From contig CAZBSI010000002.1 in the NCBI GenBank assembly GCA_964494345.1, positions 248,001-312,000 on the forward strand: a DNA stretch of 64,000 nucleotides. The letters run 5' to 3'. The position numbers were made by a program, and so were the translations under genes. The number at the start of each line of letters is the position of its first letter. Positions within the stretch are counted from its first letter, which is position 1. A model generated the notes under the pieces. That model searched no databases. It had not been told where the DNA came from and saw only the letters and a list, made by a program, of their open reading frames with translations. Positions 51,394-60,465 of the stretch are shown here, in pieces. Source of the DNA: DTKD01 sp964494345. Lineage in GTDB: Bacteria; Armatimonadota; UBA5829.

Positions 51394-52629
51394 TCAGGCG
51401 CCCAGGCCCAGCCCGGAGCGTATTCCTCTCTCGGAGGATATCTTCTTCCAATATCCACTGGCGCGGAATGCCTGAAGCGGATCGGGGTCGATGCCCATCT
51501 CTTCGCGAACCACTTTCAACAGCGGCTCGACGTCGGTGTTGAATGCCTGCTGCATACAGGTCTCCGCAGAGACTATGTCGTTGGCCTTCTGGGCTTCCAA
51601 CAGCTTTGCTCGGTCGATGCACATCGACTTGGCATAAGCGGTCTGGATGTGGATAATCGTCTGGATCATCGCATCCATTTTCTGCTTAGTGGTGTGGCAC
51701 TGGTCGATCATATACGCCACCGGAGGGTTGTTGTTCGGTGCAGCTTCCGCCTTGGCCAGTTCGTTGTAGATTAAGAACAGCTCGTAGGGGTTGATCGAGC
51801 CGACGGTAAGATCGTCATCTGCGTATTTGTGGTTATTGAAATGGAACCCGCCCAGTCGCTCTTCGTCCAGCAAAAACGACACGATGTGCTCGATATTCGC
51901 GCCCTGTAAATGGTGACCGAGGTCAACAAGCACGTGTGCGTTCGGGCCGCACTTTTGCGCCGTGACATAGCTCATTCCCCAGTCGGCGAGGTCGGTATGA
52001 TAGAACCCCGGCTCGAATGGCTTATACTCAATGAGCATACGCATGTTATCAGGCATCGCCTTGTATACCGTCTTGAGGGCTTCTTCAGCGTAATTTTTGC
52101 GTCGCCTGAAATCGCCCTGGCCGGGATAGTCGGTGCCATCGGCAAACCACAGCGAAAGCAGCTCAGAGCCCAGTTCCTTGCCTATCTCGACCGAATACAA
52201 CATATGATCGATAGCCTGCTGCCGAACTCCCGCATCCTCGCTTGTTATGCTTCCGAAGGCATATTCCCTGCCCTGAAAGACGTTCGGGTTTATCGCGCCG
52301 ATGGCAACGCCGAGAGATTTTGCGTAGTCAGACAGCGACTGTGCATCGGAGACGCCGTTCGGGAAGTCCCACAGAATGTGTACGGCCACGGTCGGCGCAA
52401 CGCCGGTGAACTTGTTGACCTGGGCGGCGTCTGCGATTTTCTCCTCGATGGTTATCGCAGAACCTTCCTGCTGGTAGGTGCCGAATCTGGTTCCGGCATC
52501 AGAGAATCCCCAGCTTGGGGTCTCGATATGCTGTGATTTGAGTCTTGCCTTGACCTTTTCTACATCTACTCCACGGGCGGCAAGTTTGTCCGCGAGGATG
52601 TTGTATTCTGCTCGATAATCGTGTGCCAT
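51394..52629 (-). CDS. rhaI: L-rhamnose isomerase (RhaI type)
   Basis: 411 residues from ATG 52629 (GAGAGGTG 5 nt upstream). It is a TIM-barrel aldose-ketose isomerase resembling the broad-specificity L-rhamnose isomerases. Metal-site and active-site candidates are Glu in LIEYKPFEPG, Asp and His in LVDLGHHLQG, and His/Asn in GFHFNNHKYADDD. The substrate is probably L-rhamnose (to L-rhamnulose), but relatives accept several rare sugars, so specificity is inferred. It follows the double-SIS gene by 44 nt on the same strand, suggesting a sugar-use operon. No rhamnulokinase or aldolase lies in this window. Confidence 0.85.
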   Translation of the reverse strand: MAHDYRAEYNILADKLAARGVDVEKVKARLKSQHIETPSWGFSDAGTRFGTYQQEGSAITIEEKIADAAQVNKFTGVAPTVAVHILWDFPNGVSDAQSLSDYAKSLGVAIGAINPNVFQGREYAFGSITSEDAGVRQQAIDHMLYSVEIGKELGSELLSLWFADGTDYPGQGDFRRRKNYAEEALKTVYKAMPDNMRMLIEYKPFEPGFYHTDLADWGMSYVTAQKCGPNAHVLVDLGHHLQGANIEHIVSFLLDEERLGGFHFNNHKYADDDLTVGSINPYELFLIYNELAKAEAAPNNNPPVAYMIDQCHTTKQKMDAMIQTIIHIQTAYAKSMCIDRAKLLEAQKANDIVSAETCMQQAFNTDVEPLLKVVREEMGIDPDPLQAFRASGYWKKISSERGIRSGLGLGA

Positions 52630-52673
52630 ATTCACACCTCTCTCCAAATATGCATTTACGGATTATAAGAAAC

Positions 52674-54509
52674 TCAGCCAAGTTCCTCCATTAGTTTCTT
52701 CTCAGCGTCCTCGTTGCTGAGATTATACTTCGCTCGCATCACCGATGTGCCGACGATGGGCGGGTATTTCTGATCGGCTTTCATTCGCGGCTCGACATAT
52801 TCCACAACCTCGAATAGCAGCTCGTTGGCGGCCACATAATCCAGGCCGGTGAGGTTGCAGATATATCGAGTTGAGCGGTCGATTAGTTTGAGATTCGACG
52901 CAACCAGCCATATCATGACGTTTCCAAGCACTCGGCCCAGGCGCACCATCGTGCAGGTCGAGTTGGCGTTCATCAGCATTTTGGCGCCGGCCCGCGTGAC
53001 TCCATCCAGCAGAAAATCGGTCTGCGGCACCACTGCAAATACTGCCGCAGCATCCGGGTTCCAGCCCTTTACAAACTCCTCGGCCTTTCGCACGCCATCC
53101 TCGCTGCCGAGGTAGATCAGCCCCGTTCGCGCACCGGACGCAGCCGCCTCTTCAAGCTGTTTTCTGAAGAAACCGTCCTCAGAAGTCAGGCTATCCGCCT
53201 CAGCCTCCAGAAGAATCGCGACCGCGCTGTCGCCTTTACCCAACGGCCGGTTCTTTAACCCATCCTGGCCAACCTTAAAACGCATCAGTTCCTGCTTTGA
53301 AATGCGCTTGACGATCTCATATGTTGCGGCGAGCTTCTCATCCCCGACCAACTCGCGAACCTCTTCCTCACTCCATTCTACACAACTTGGCTGCTTCTTG
53401 AGAATCCACTTCCAGGCATCCTCAGTTTTCTCATAAGGCAGATACAGAAACGCCCAGCTCTCAGCCGCGCTGGTGTCGTCGAATTTGCGGAACGGAGGCG
53501 TGCAGAACGTCGGCGAGCGCTCAGTGGTGTCGGTAAGCACATCGACGCCGATCAGATTGGCAAAATAATTGTTCTTGTGGTCGGCGCGATATACGCTTTC
53601 CTCCAACTCAACCACTTTCGCCAGAGAATCGCACAGCGACTGCGACATCAGCGTGGCGTGCATCTCTTCGAGCTTTGCCATAAACTGCGCGGGAACTGCA
53701 TCCGAGCTCAGCGCAGGGTCATCGATCAGGTCTCGCAGCACCATCTCCAGCACAGTGAGCATCACGCACAACTGAATTGTGGTTGCCTGCATTCGAGTGG
53801 AACCTGTGATGGCCATCGGCCCGGTGGTGAGATTAATTTTCTCAATGCGCGGCTCCTGAATGACCTCGCGACTGCGCTGGACGTGCTCGCAGAGGATATC
53901 GTCCGGGTTATTATAGACAAAATAGACCTTCGCGCCCCTCTCCCGCCCCTTCCAGGCGGTTCCAATGACGAATGAAGTCTCACCGCCCTCAGTTATCGCA
54001 AAGACAACATCCCCCTGACTCACGCCGAGATCGCCTATTTGCTTTCCGCCGAACTGGGTGAAGTCCTCGAATCCTTCAACGGCCTTAATTAAGGCGAAGT
54101 CCCCGCCCGCCATGACGCTGAACGCGCGGTTTTCGTAATCCTCCGGGTCGGTGTGGCCGCTGGCTTTTCGTTTCTGCCAGAAGTCTCGCCATATTGACGC
54201 AAGCTGAATCGAAAGCCGGCCAGTGGAACCGCAGCCTGTGAAATACATATTTCCACCGGCCGCGATGGCGTCACGCAGCGTATCTGCTGTCTTTCTCGGC
54301 GAATCACTCGTCGACCATTCCCGATATTTCTCGACTACGTCCTTGTCCACCTCGAAGAGCAGCCTCAGCGCATCCGGGATGCTGCGCTTGGCGGTCTGGC
54401 TAAGCTCCGCTGTCACCGGATGGGATGACTCCGTGACCAGAACGCCCAGCTTAAACTGATCCGCCACCTCAAGAAACTCTTTTGAACGCTTTAACGATGT
54501 CTCGCTCAT
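52674..54509 (-). CDS. Double-SIS protein, MurQ/GckR-like
   Basis: A 611-residue protein with two sugar isomerase (SIS) domains. The first (about 75-290) contains the sugar-phosphate-binding TGCGSTGRLSIQLA (about 92-105) and a later VFAITEGGETSFVIG; the second (about 345-570) includes NANSTCTMVRLGRVLGNVMIW. MurNAc-6-phosphate etherase (MurQ) has one such domain in about 300 residues, and the glucokinase regulatory protein has two, so this length and the TGCGSTGR motif resemble GckR-like proteins. It may bind a sugar phosphate as enzyme or regulator. Probably co-transcribed with rhaI. Confidence 0.75.
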   Translation of the reverse strand: MSETSLKRSKEFLEVADQFKLGVLVTESSHPVTAELSQTAKRSIPDALRLLFEVDKDVVEKYREWSTSDSPRKTADTLRDAIAAGGNMYFTGCGSTGRLSIQLASIWRDFWQKRKASGHTDPEDYENRAFSVMAGGDFALIKAVEGFEDFTQFGGKQIGDLGVSQGDVVFAITEGGETSFVIGTAWKGRERGAKVYFVYNNPDDILCEHVQRSREVIQEPRIEKINLTTGPMAITGSTRMQATTIQLCVMLTVLEMVLRDLIDDPALSSDAVPAQFMAKLEEMHATLMSQSLCDSLAKVVELEESVYRADHKNNYFANLIGVDVLTDTTERSPTFCTPPFRKFDDTSAAESWAFLYLPYEKTEDAWKWILKKQPSCVEWSEEEVRELVGDEKLAATYEIVKRISKQELMRFKVGQDGLKNRPLGKGDSAVAILLEAEADSLTSEDGFFRKQLEEAAASGARTGLIYLGSEDGVRKAEEFVKGWNPDAAAVFAVVPQTDFLLDGVTRAGAKMLMNANSTCTMVRLGRVLGNVMIWLVASNLKLIDRSTRYICNLTGLDYVAANELLFEVVEYVEPRMKADQKYPPIVGTSVMRAKYNLSNEDAEKKLMEELG

Positions 54510-54667
54510 TTATGAAACCCTCTCTACGGTTAATTGCCAATGGAAATCTTCGCCGAACACACCCATTTGACCTGCTCAGAAAGATATGACTCTTTATAGC
54601 AGGTAAGAACGGCTTCGATGTCGGAATATCATTTATTGGCAGAGTATGCATTATGGAGTGAGATAAT

Positions 54668-55756
54668 ATGCAGATGACCAGCAAAGAACGTATGCAGGCC
54701 GCGCTCGATCGCAAGCCTGTCGATATGCTTCCGGTGTCCGTTACGCCGTGGGGAGCGACGGTTCAGCGGTGGGTTCGAGAGGGCCACATAGCCGAGGGTG
54801 AGGACGTAGCCGAGCACTTCGGGCAGGATTTAAGGTCGGCGGGCTGGCTTAATAGCACCGTGGACATAGATTTTCAGTCAGTCGTCATTGAAGAAACCGA
54901 GGAGACCATACTCCACCTCGACGGCAATGGCGCGAAGCTGCGCAGGCACAAACTCCACGATTCCACCCCGGAACACGTCGATTTTACCGTAAAGGACAGA
55001 AAAACCTGGGAAGAACACGCCCGGCCCCGGCTAGTCGAGTTCGATCGCCGCAGAATACCCATAGACTGGTATAGAGGAGAGAAGCAGTTTGCCGCTGAGA
55101 GGCAGAGGTACTTCTGCTGGGGAGGGGTAGCGCCGTTTGAGCAGATTCACCCGCTATGCGGCCACGAATACATGCTGATGGGTATGGCGCTGGACCCGGA
55201 TTGGGTCAAGGATATGGTCGATGTTTATGCGGATTTGACCATCAAGCACCTGGAAGTTCTGTTTGCCGAGGAAGGCAGCCCGGACGGGATGTTCTTTTAT
55301 GAGGATATGGGGTTCAAAAACAGGCCGTTTATGTCCCCGGCGATGTATGAGCAAATAATCCAGCCCGGCCACACCAAGCTCTTCGACTTCGCGCATTCGA
55401 TGGGCTGTAAGGTCATAGTTCACTCCTGCGGTTACGTAGAGCCGCTGGTACCAGGGCTGATCGAGGCGGGTATGGACTGCCTGCAGGCGATGGAGGTCAA
55501 GGCCGGGATGGACCTGCCGACGCTTTTTAATAGATTTGGCGATAAAATAGCCTTCTTCGGCGGTATCGACGTGCGCACATTGATCTCAAACGACTTCTCG
55601 CAAATAGACGCCGAGCTTGAAAAGAAAATTCCCCCGGTGATCAAGGGCGGCGGGGGTTACATATTGCACACAGACCACTCCGAGCCGCCGACTATTAACT
55701 ACGAAACTATGCGATACTTCATCGATAAAGGCCGTGAGGTCGCAAAAACAGCGTAG
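54668..55756 (+). CDS. Uroporphyrinogen decarboxylase-like (URO-D fold) protein 2
   Basis: A 362-residue TIM-barrel protein of the URO-D superfamily, with MQMTSKERMQAALDRKPVDMLPV at the N-terminus (typical ALDRKPVD), a metal-site-like HSCGYVEPLVPGLIEAGMD (about 255-273; split at HSCG), and the C-terminal GGGGYILHTDHSEPP. Members of this type without haem-synthesis context are usually methyltransferases or unknown decarboxylases. It is only distantly similar to the longer URO-D-like protein at 20025-21254. GGAG precedes the ATG. The beta-helix gene follows by 15 nt. Confidence 0.82.
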   Translation: MQMTSKERMQAALDRKPVDMLPVSVTPWGATVQRWVREGHIAEGEDVAEHFGQDLRSAGWLNSTVDIDFQSVVIEETEETILHLDGNGAKLRRHKLHDSTPEHVDFTVKDRKTWEEHARPRLVEFDRRRIPIDWYRGEKQFAAERQRYFCWGGVAPFEQIHPLCGHEYMLMGMALDPDWVKDMVDVYADLTIKHLEVLFAEEGSPDGMFFYEDMGFKNRPFMSPAMYEQIIQPGHTKLFDFAHSMGCKVIVHSCGYVEPLVPGLIEAGMDCLQAMEVKAGMDLPTLFNRFGDKIAFFGGIDVRTLISNDFSQIDAELEKKIPPVIKGGGGYILHTDHSEPPTINYETMRYFIDKGREVAKTA

Positions 55757-55771
55757 AGAAATGAGGACGAT

Positions 55772-57820
55772 ATGGCTTCGTGGCACTACATTGCTATTGC
55801 TCTAACTCTGATTTTAGCCGGCGCTGCAAGCGCACAGGATGCGGATAATCTGTATGTGGCGACAAACGGCAGCGATAATTGGAGCGGACGCCTGGCTGCG
55901 CCGAACAAGGCGCAAACCGACGGCCCGCTGGCGACTCTGAAAGGCGCCAGGGACACCATTCGGCGCATGAAATCAGAACAAAACGGATTGGCGCGCCCAA
56001 TAGTAGTCAATTTGCGCGCTGGCACATACTATCTGAACGAGACACTGGAATTGACCGGGCAGGATTCAGGCACATCGACGGCCCCGATCACCTGGCAGGC
56101 GTATGCTGATTCAGACGGCGTAGAGAGGGTTACCATAAGCGGCGGCAGGCCGATTAAAGGATTTGCGCCCGTTACGATCAATGGCAAAAACTTAATCGCC
56201 GCCGACTCTCCAGAAGTCAAAAGAGGCGACTGGAACCCCGACCAACTCTTCATAAACGGTCGCCGTGCGCACAAAACCCGCTTGCCAAAAGAGGGCTACT
56301 ATTACATAAAAACCGCGCCTATAGGAGATAAATGGCAGGATGGGCAGAATCAGTTCGAGTTCAACGACGGGGAAATCAAAGCAAATTGGCGCAACCTTGG
56401 CGATGTCGAGGTTCGGACGTTCAATTTGTGGGTGGATTCCCGGCTGCCGATTAAATCCGTCGATGAGACCACGCACACTGTGCAATTTACTAAACCGAGC
56501 CGGTTTTGGTTGGCGCGAGAGCACAATCGACACCTTTTCGCCCGTTATATAGTAGAAAACGTCTTTGAAGCCCTCGACAGCCCCGGCCAGTGGTACCTCG
56601 ATCGTTCGGAGGGTAAATTCTATTATTATCCTGCCCCGAAACAGGACTTGCACGGCGTTGAGTTTGTGGCGCCGATTTTAGAGACCGTGATCCGGCTGAA
56701 GGGGCAGGAAAAACAGCCTGTGCAGTTCGTGCGCTTCAAAAATCTGCAATTTTCGCATACGCAATACGCTTTGCCACCGGGCAGCTCCGGTTCAGCGCAG
56801 GCTGCACACGAAGTGCCCGCTGCATTCACGGCTCAACACGCACGAAATTGCGATATCAGCTATTGCGAGATATCGGGAATCGGAAACTACGCCGTCGACT
56901 TCGGTCAGGGCTGTTCGCACTGCGCGGTCCGCAGCAGTCTCATAAAAGACATGGGAGCAGGCGGAGTGAAAATCCAGGCGGGTTCGGAATATACGACCGT
57001 TTCAAATAACAAAATCATCGATGGCGGGAAGATATTCGCCAGCGGGATCGGGGTGTGGATAGCGGGCAGCCCGAATAATCGTGTGACCAATAACGAGATC
57101 GGGGAGCTTAACTACACCGGGGTATCGGTTGGATGGAGTTGGGGCTACGACAAAAGCGCGGCGGTGAATAATCTAATCGCAAATAACCGTATTCACCACA
57201 TCGGCCGCGGAGTTCTCAGCGACCTCGGCGGTATTTACACACTCGGCGTCTCCCCCGGCACAATCTTAAGAAACAACCTTATCCACGACTGCGAATCCGC
57301 CGGCTATGGGGGCTGGGGAATCTATACCGACGAGGGGAGCAGCGACATTCTGATCGAAAACAACATAGTCAGCCGCACCAAAACAGGCGGATTCCACCAG
57401 CACTACGGCAAGGATAATATAGTAACGAACAATATCTTCGCCTTCGCCACCCTGTATCAACTTCAGAAAACCCGAGCCGAAGAGCACCGCGGCTTCACAT
57501 TCGAACGCAACATAATCTACTACAAAGAAGGAGCCCTGATGAGCGGCAACTGGGGAGATGATAACTACGAGATGGACCACAATCTCTACTTCAATACAAG
57601 CGGCCAGCCTATCACATTCGGTGACGCCAATCTTGAGCAGTGGCAGGCGCGGGGCCACGACAGGCGCAGCGTAATCGCCGACCCTCTTTTCCGCCATCCG
57701 AATGAAAATGACTTTCGCCTGAAACCGAATTCACCGGCATTTGACATCGGGTTCCGGCAGATAGACCTCTCTAAAAATGGGCCGATGACCATAGTCGGTA
57801 TTCAGACAAAACAGAAGTAA
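55772..57820 (+). CDS. Secreted right-handed parallel beta-helix protein
   Basis: 682 residues with a signal peptide (1-21, ending ASA). The N-terminal part has LYVATNGSDNWSGRLA, the start of the pectate-lyase-like/DUF1565 region common in polysaccharide lyases and glycosidases. A beta-helix follows, with Asn-rich turns such as NNKIIDGGKIFASGIGVWI, NNEIGELNYTGVSVG, NNLIANNRIHH and ENNIVSRTKTGGFHQHYGKDNIVTNN (shown in parts). It probably cleaves or binds an extracellular polysaccharide, possibly pectin- or alginate-like; the exact activity is not visible. It starts 15 nt after the second URO-D-like gene and is followed by a strong hairpin. Confidence 0.82.
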   Translation: MASWHYIAIALTLILAGAASAQDADNLYVATNGSDNWSGRLAAPNKAQTDGPLATLKGARDTIRRMKSEQNGLARPIVVNLRAGTYYLNETLELTGQDSGTSTAPITWQAYADSDGVERVTISGGRPIKGFAPVTINGKNLIAADSPEVKRGDWNPDQLFINGRRAHKTRLPKEGYYYIKTAPIGDKWQDGQNQFEFNDGEIKANWRNLGDVEVRTFNLWVDSRLPIKSVDETTHTVQFTKPSRFWLAREHNRHLFARYIVENVFEALDSPGQWYLDRSEGKFYYYPAPKQDLHGVEFVAPILETVIRLKGQEKQPVQFVRFKNLQFSHTQYALPPGSSGSAQAAHEVPAAFTAQHARNCDISYCEISGIGNYAVDFGQGCSHCAVRSSLIKDMGAGGVKIQAGSEYTTVSNNKIIDGGKIFASGIGVWIAGSPNNRVTNNEIGELNYTGVSVGWSWGYDKSAAVNNLIANNRIHHIGRGVLSDLGGIYTLGVSPGTILRNNLIHDCESAGYGGWGIYTDEGSSDILIENNIVSRTKTGGFHQHYGKDNIVTNNIFAFATLYQLQKTRAEEHRGFTFERNIIYYKEGALMSGNWGDDNYEMDHNLYFNTSGQPITFGDANLEQWQARGHDRRSVIADPLFRHPNENDFRLKPNSPAFDIGFRQIDLSKNGPMTIVGIQTKQK

Positions 57821-57829
57821 TTTAACGGT

Positions 57830-57850
57830 GGCCGGGATGTTATCCCGGCC
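57830..57850. terminator. Hairpin terminator between convergent genes
   Basis: GGCCGGGAT/ATCCCGGCC with a 3-nt loop, framed by GTGG and CCAC. It is a relative of the GGCCGG hairpin family. The T-rich sequence on the plus side is weak (CCACTTTAATC). Confidence 0.55.
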
Positions 57851-57881
57851 TCCACTTTAATCACCACATTATCCAAGTGAA

Positions 57882-59231
57882 TTATTTCGTCTTCGAGCCG
57901 TTATCTTTTGAGGATTTCCCGTTTGAGCCGTTGCCCTCGTCTTCGGTTTTGGGCCTGTCGGTGCGTATGACCTGTATTCTGTCCAGCCGACCTCCGTCAA
58001 GGCTGTGAACGACGAAATCGAGGTTGCTCCAACTGATGATTTCCCCTTCGTTGGGCTGTCTGCCGAATAAATCGAACACGAAGCCGCCGATAGTCTCGAA
58101 CTCCTCACTTTCGGGAACGTCGAGGTCCATCTGCTCGTTAAGGTCATCTATGCTCATCCTGGCGCTGACTAACGCATGGTCGGTATCCTCGACGTCGATT
58201 AATGGCTCCTCCTGGTCGTATTCATCGCGAATCTCGCCTACGATTTCTTCAAGAAGGTCTTCAATGGTAACCAAACCCGCCGTGCCGCCGTATTCGTCAC
58301 GCACGATCGCCATGTGGACGTTGCTTTTCTTGAAATCAGCGAGCAGTTCGTCGACATCCTTGGTCTCTGGGATGAAATAGGCCGGCCGCATCACCTCGCG
58401 CAGGTCGAATACCTGCCTCTGCCTCAAAACGGAGAGCAGATCCTTCGCGTGCACCACCCCAATGATGCTGTCGACGTTATCTTCATAGAGCGGAATTCGC
58501 GAGTGCCCGGTCTCGGTGATTAAGTCCAAAAGCTCGTCAAGGGTGCTGGTAACGGAGGCCGCATCCATATCGGTCCGCGGGATCATAACCTGCCTGGCCA
58601 CGGTGTCGGTGAAGTCGAAGATGGAGTGGATCATCTCCTTTTCTTCCTCCTCGATGACACCCTCCTCCTCACCAGCCTCCACGAGCATTTTGAGCTCCTC
58701 TTCAGTAAGAGGATTGGTGAAGCGCGCCCGTACCCCAAACGGGCGAACGACCAGTTCGCTGAGGAAGCTCACCAACCTCACCAACGGCAGCGCCGCTATC
58801 GACAACACTTTCACAGTTCCGCCAAAGGCCAGAGATATTTTCTCAGCCCGTTGGATAGCCAGTGACTTGGGAGCGATCTCGCCGAAGACCAGGGTAAATA
58901 AGCTGAGCAGCACAGTCTCAACAACCACAGCAATAGACTTGGAGGTGTGCAACAGCGCCGCCACTGGTTCGGCAATACTTACAGCCGCAAAAGCCGAGGC
59001 CATAAAACCGACCAGAGTCAGCCCGATTTGCACGGTTGCCATAAAATTAGTAGGGCGCTCAAGCAAGTGCAGCACAGTACGTGCCCGCACATTGCCCTCA
59101 TCTACCAACTGTTTAATTCGAGTTCTTCTTACAGAAACGAGCGCCATCTCAGCCGCAGCAAAGAACGCATTCAGCATCACCAAAACTGCGATTAAGATTA
59201 GTCCTAACACGATACGGTTTGGGTCGTCCAC
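57882..59231 (-). CDS. CNNM/CorC-type membrane transporter with CBS pair
   Basis: 449 residues. A DUF21 (CNNM) membrane domain with four hydrophobic segments (about 1-190) begins with the motif AFFAAAEMALVSVRRTRIKQLV. It is followed by a CBS pair (about 205-325: MIPRTDMDAA, VVHAKDLLSVLRQ, VRDEYGGTAGLVTIEDLLEEI) and the CorC_HlyC domain (about 340-425). These proteins are tied to Mg2+/Co2+ efflux. A low-complexity Lys/Ser/Gly tail ends the protein. The final gene of the rpsU-led minus-strand operon. Confidence 0.9.
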   Translation of the reverse strand: MDDPNRIVLGLILIAVLVMLNAFFAAAEMALVSVRRTRIKQLVDEGNVRARTVLHLLERPTNFMATVQIGLTLVGFMASAFAAVSIAEPVAALLHTSKSIAVVVETVLLSLFTLVFGEIAPKSLAIQRAEKISLAFGGTVKVLSIAALPLVRLVSFLSELVVRPFGVRARFTNPLTEEELKMLVEAGEEEGVIEEEEKEMIHSIFDFTDTVARQVMIPRTDMDAASVTSTLDELLDLITETGHSRIPLYEDNVDSIIGVVHAKDLLSVLRQRQVFDLREVMRPAYFIPETKDVDELLADFKKSNVHMAIVRDEYGGTAGLVTIEDLLEEIVGEIRDEYDQEEPLIDVEDTDHALVSARMSIDDLNEQMDLDVPESEEFETIGGFVFDLFGRQPNEGEIISWSNLDFVVHSLDGGRLDRIQVIRTDRPKTEDEGNGSNGKSSKDNGSKTK

Positions 59232-59249
59232 TAGCGGAACTTCACCTCT

Positions 59250-59969
59250 CTATAATGGAAACACCGGGGATAGCACGCCATACACTATGCACGCCACGCC
59301 CGTCGCCAACAGCGCGCCGAGCACGACTTCAGCAAGCGTGTGTATGCCACCCTCTACCCGGCTCTGGGCAATAAGCACGGCCATCATAAACGCCAAAATA
59401 CCGATGGCCACCCTGCCCGACATAAATACAATCGTCGTCGCAAGGAAAAAGCCAACCGCCGAGTGTCCACTTACCACCCCACCTTTAAGCAGCTTGCCCT
59501 TCCTACCCGCGACTTTCCACATCAGAACCATTATTCCCAGCAACAAAAACGTGACCGAACCAACGGTCGATAGCTCCGGAGCGTGCAACCCCAGATCCTC
59601 GCTGAGCAAATTCAGCCTCGCGCCGCCAGGAAACAGCAGAAAACCAATCGCCAACGCATTGATCGCCGTAATCAGAACAGCGCCGGAGGCGATATCCTTG
59701 GCGAATTTAGCCAACGGGTGATAGGTCTGCGTCACCAAATCGACCACCGCCTCAATTGCCGTATTAAACATCTCTGCGGCAAGCACAAGCGTGATAGTAA
59801 ACAGGAGCACGATCACTTCTTCGCGCTTCAGTTTTAAAACCAAACTTACTATCAACACCAAAACCATAGTCAGGAAGTGGAACCTCATGTGCCGCTGCGT
59901 GCGGAAAACATGAACCACTCCCTCAACTGCATATTTAAACCCGTTCATCGGGTTAGTAAGTAACCGCAT
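59250..59969 (-). CDS. DgkA-PAP2 fusion: lipid kinase and phosphatase-like domain
   Basis: 239 residues. The first 115 match diacylglycerol/undecaprenol kinase (DgkA): NPMNGFKYAVEGVVHVF and the membrane-embedded EMFNTAIEAVVDLVTQTYHPLAKFAKDIASGAV (shown in parts EMFNTAIEAVVD and AKDIASGAV). The C-terminal 95 have a PAP2-like SGHSAVGF and SRVEGGIHTLAEVV, where PAP2 motifs SGH and SR...H...D end in Glu rather than Asp. A kinase and phosphatase for the same lipid carrier in one chain would be a self-contained cycle, but the PAP2 activity is uncertain because of the changed motif. It lies between ybeY and the CNNM gene. Confidence 0.82.
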   Translation of the reverse strand: MRLLTNPMNGFKYAVEGVVHVFRTQRHMRFHFLTMVLVLIVSLVLKLKREEVIVLLFTITLVLAAEMFNTAIEAVVDLVTQTYHPLAKFAKDIASGAVLITAINALAIGFLLFPGGARLNLLSEDLGLHAPELSTVGSVTFLLLGIMVLMWKVAGRKGKLLKGGVVSGHSAVGFFLATTIVFMSGRVAIGILAFMMAVLIAQSRVEGGIHTLAEVVLGALLATGVACIVYGVLSPVFPL

Positions 59970-60033
59970 TATCTAGTCGCTAATCCCTCTCATTATTGGT
60001 CGCAGGCCCTGAAAACTCCTTTATCCACACACA

Positions 60034-60465
60034 TTATGCCAGCATTTCGGCCTGCCGCGCAAACATCGCGTCGGCCTCATCCGATTCGACGTGATCGTAG
60101 CCCAGCAAATGCAGCAATCCATGCACCAGCAGGATCTCGATTTCTTCATCCATCGCAATACCCCGCTCCTGAGCCTGCCGCTTCGCCGTTTCCACAGAGA
60201 TGACTATATCTCCCAGAAGATTTTCGTCGTCGACTCCAGGAAAGACCTCGTCGGTCTCATGCTGAGAAAAGGATAGCACATCCGTCGCTTCATCGATACC
60301 GCGATACTGCTCGTTAAGTATTTTAATCGTCTCGTCGCCGGTAAGCAAGATGCTGACCTCGGTGTTCTGGGCGCAGTTCTCAGCTTGCAGTACCTTGAGC
60401 GCTCTGTTCGTCAGTTGCTGAGTCTTCACCGTTATTTGCTGTTGGTCTTGTATCAGGATCTCCAT
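60034..60465 (-). CDS. ybeY: Endoribonuclease YbeY
   Basis: 143 residues from ATG 60465 (the frame is open to 60510; the start chosen has GGCGGC upstream). The zinc site HGLLHLLGYDH (H-x3-H-x5-H) lies near the C-terminus, and NEQYRGIDEATDVLSF (shown in part) matches the conserved core. YbeY acts in rRNA 3'-end processing and 70S quality control. Its first 86 nt lie inside the 3' end of pgpH in another frame, giving tight coupling. Confidence 0.92.
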   Translation of the reverse strand: MEILIQDQQQITVKTQQLTNRALKVLQAENCAQNTEVSILLTGDETIKILNEQYRGIDEATDVLSFSQHETDEVFPGVDDENLLGDIVISVETAKRQAQERGIAMDEEIEILLVHGLLHLLGYDHVESDEADAMFARQAEMLA

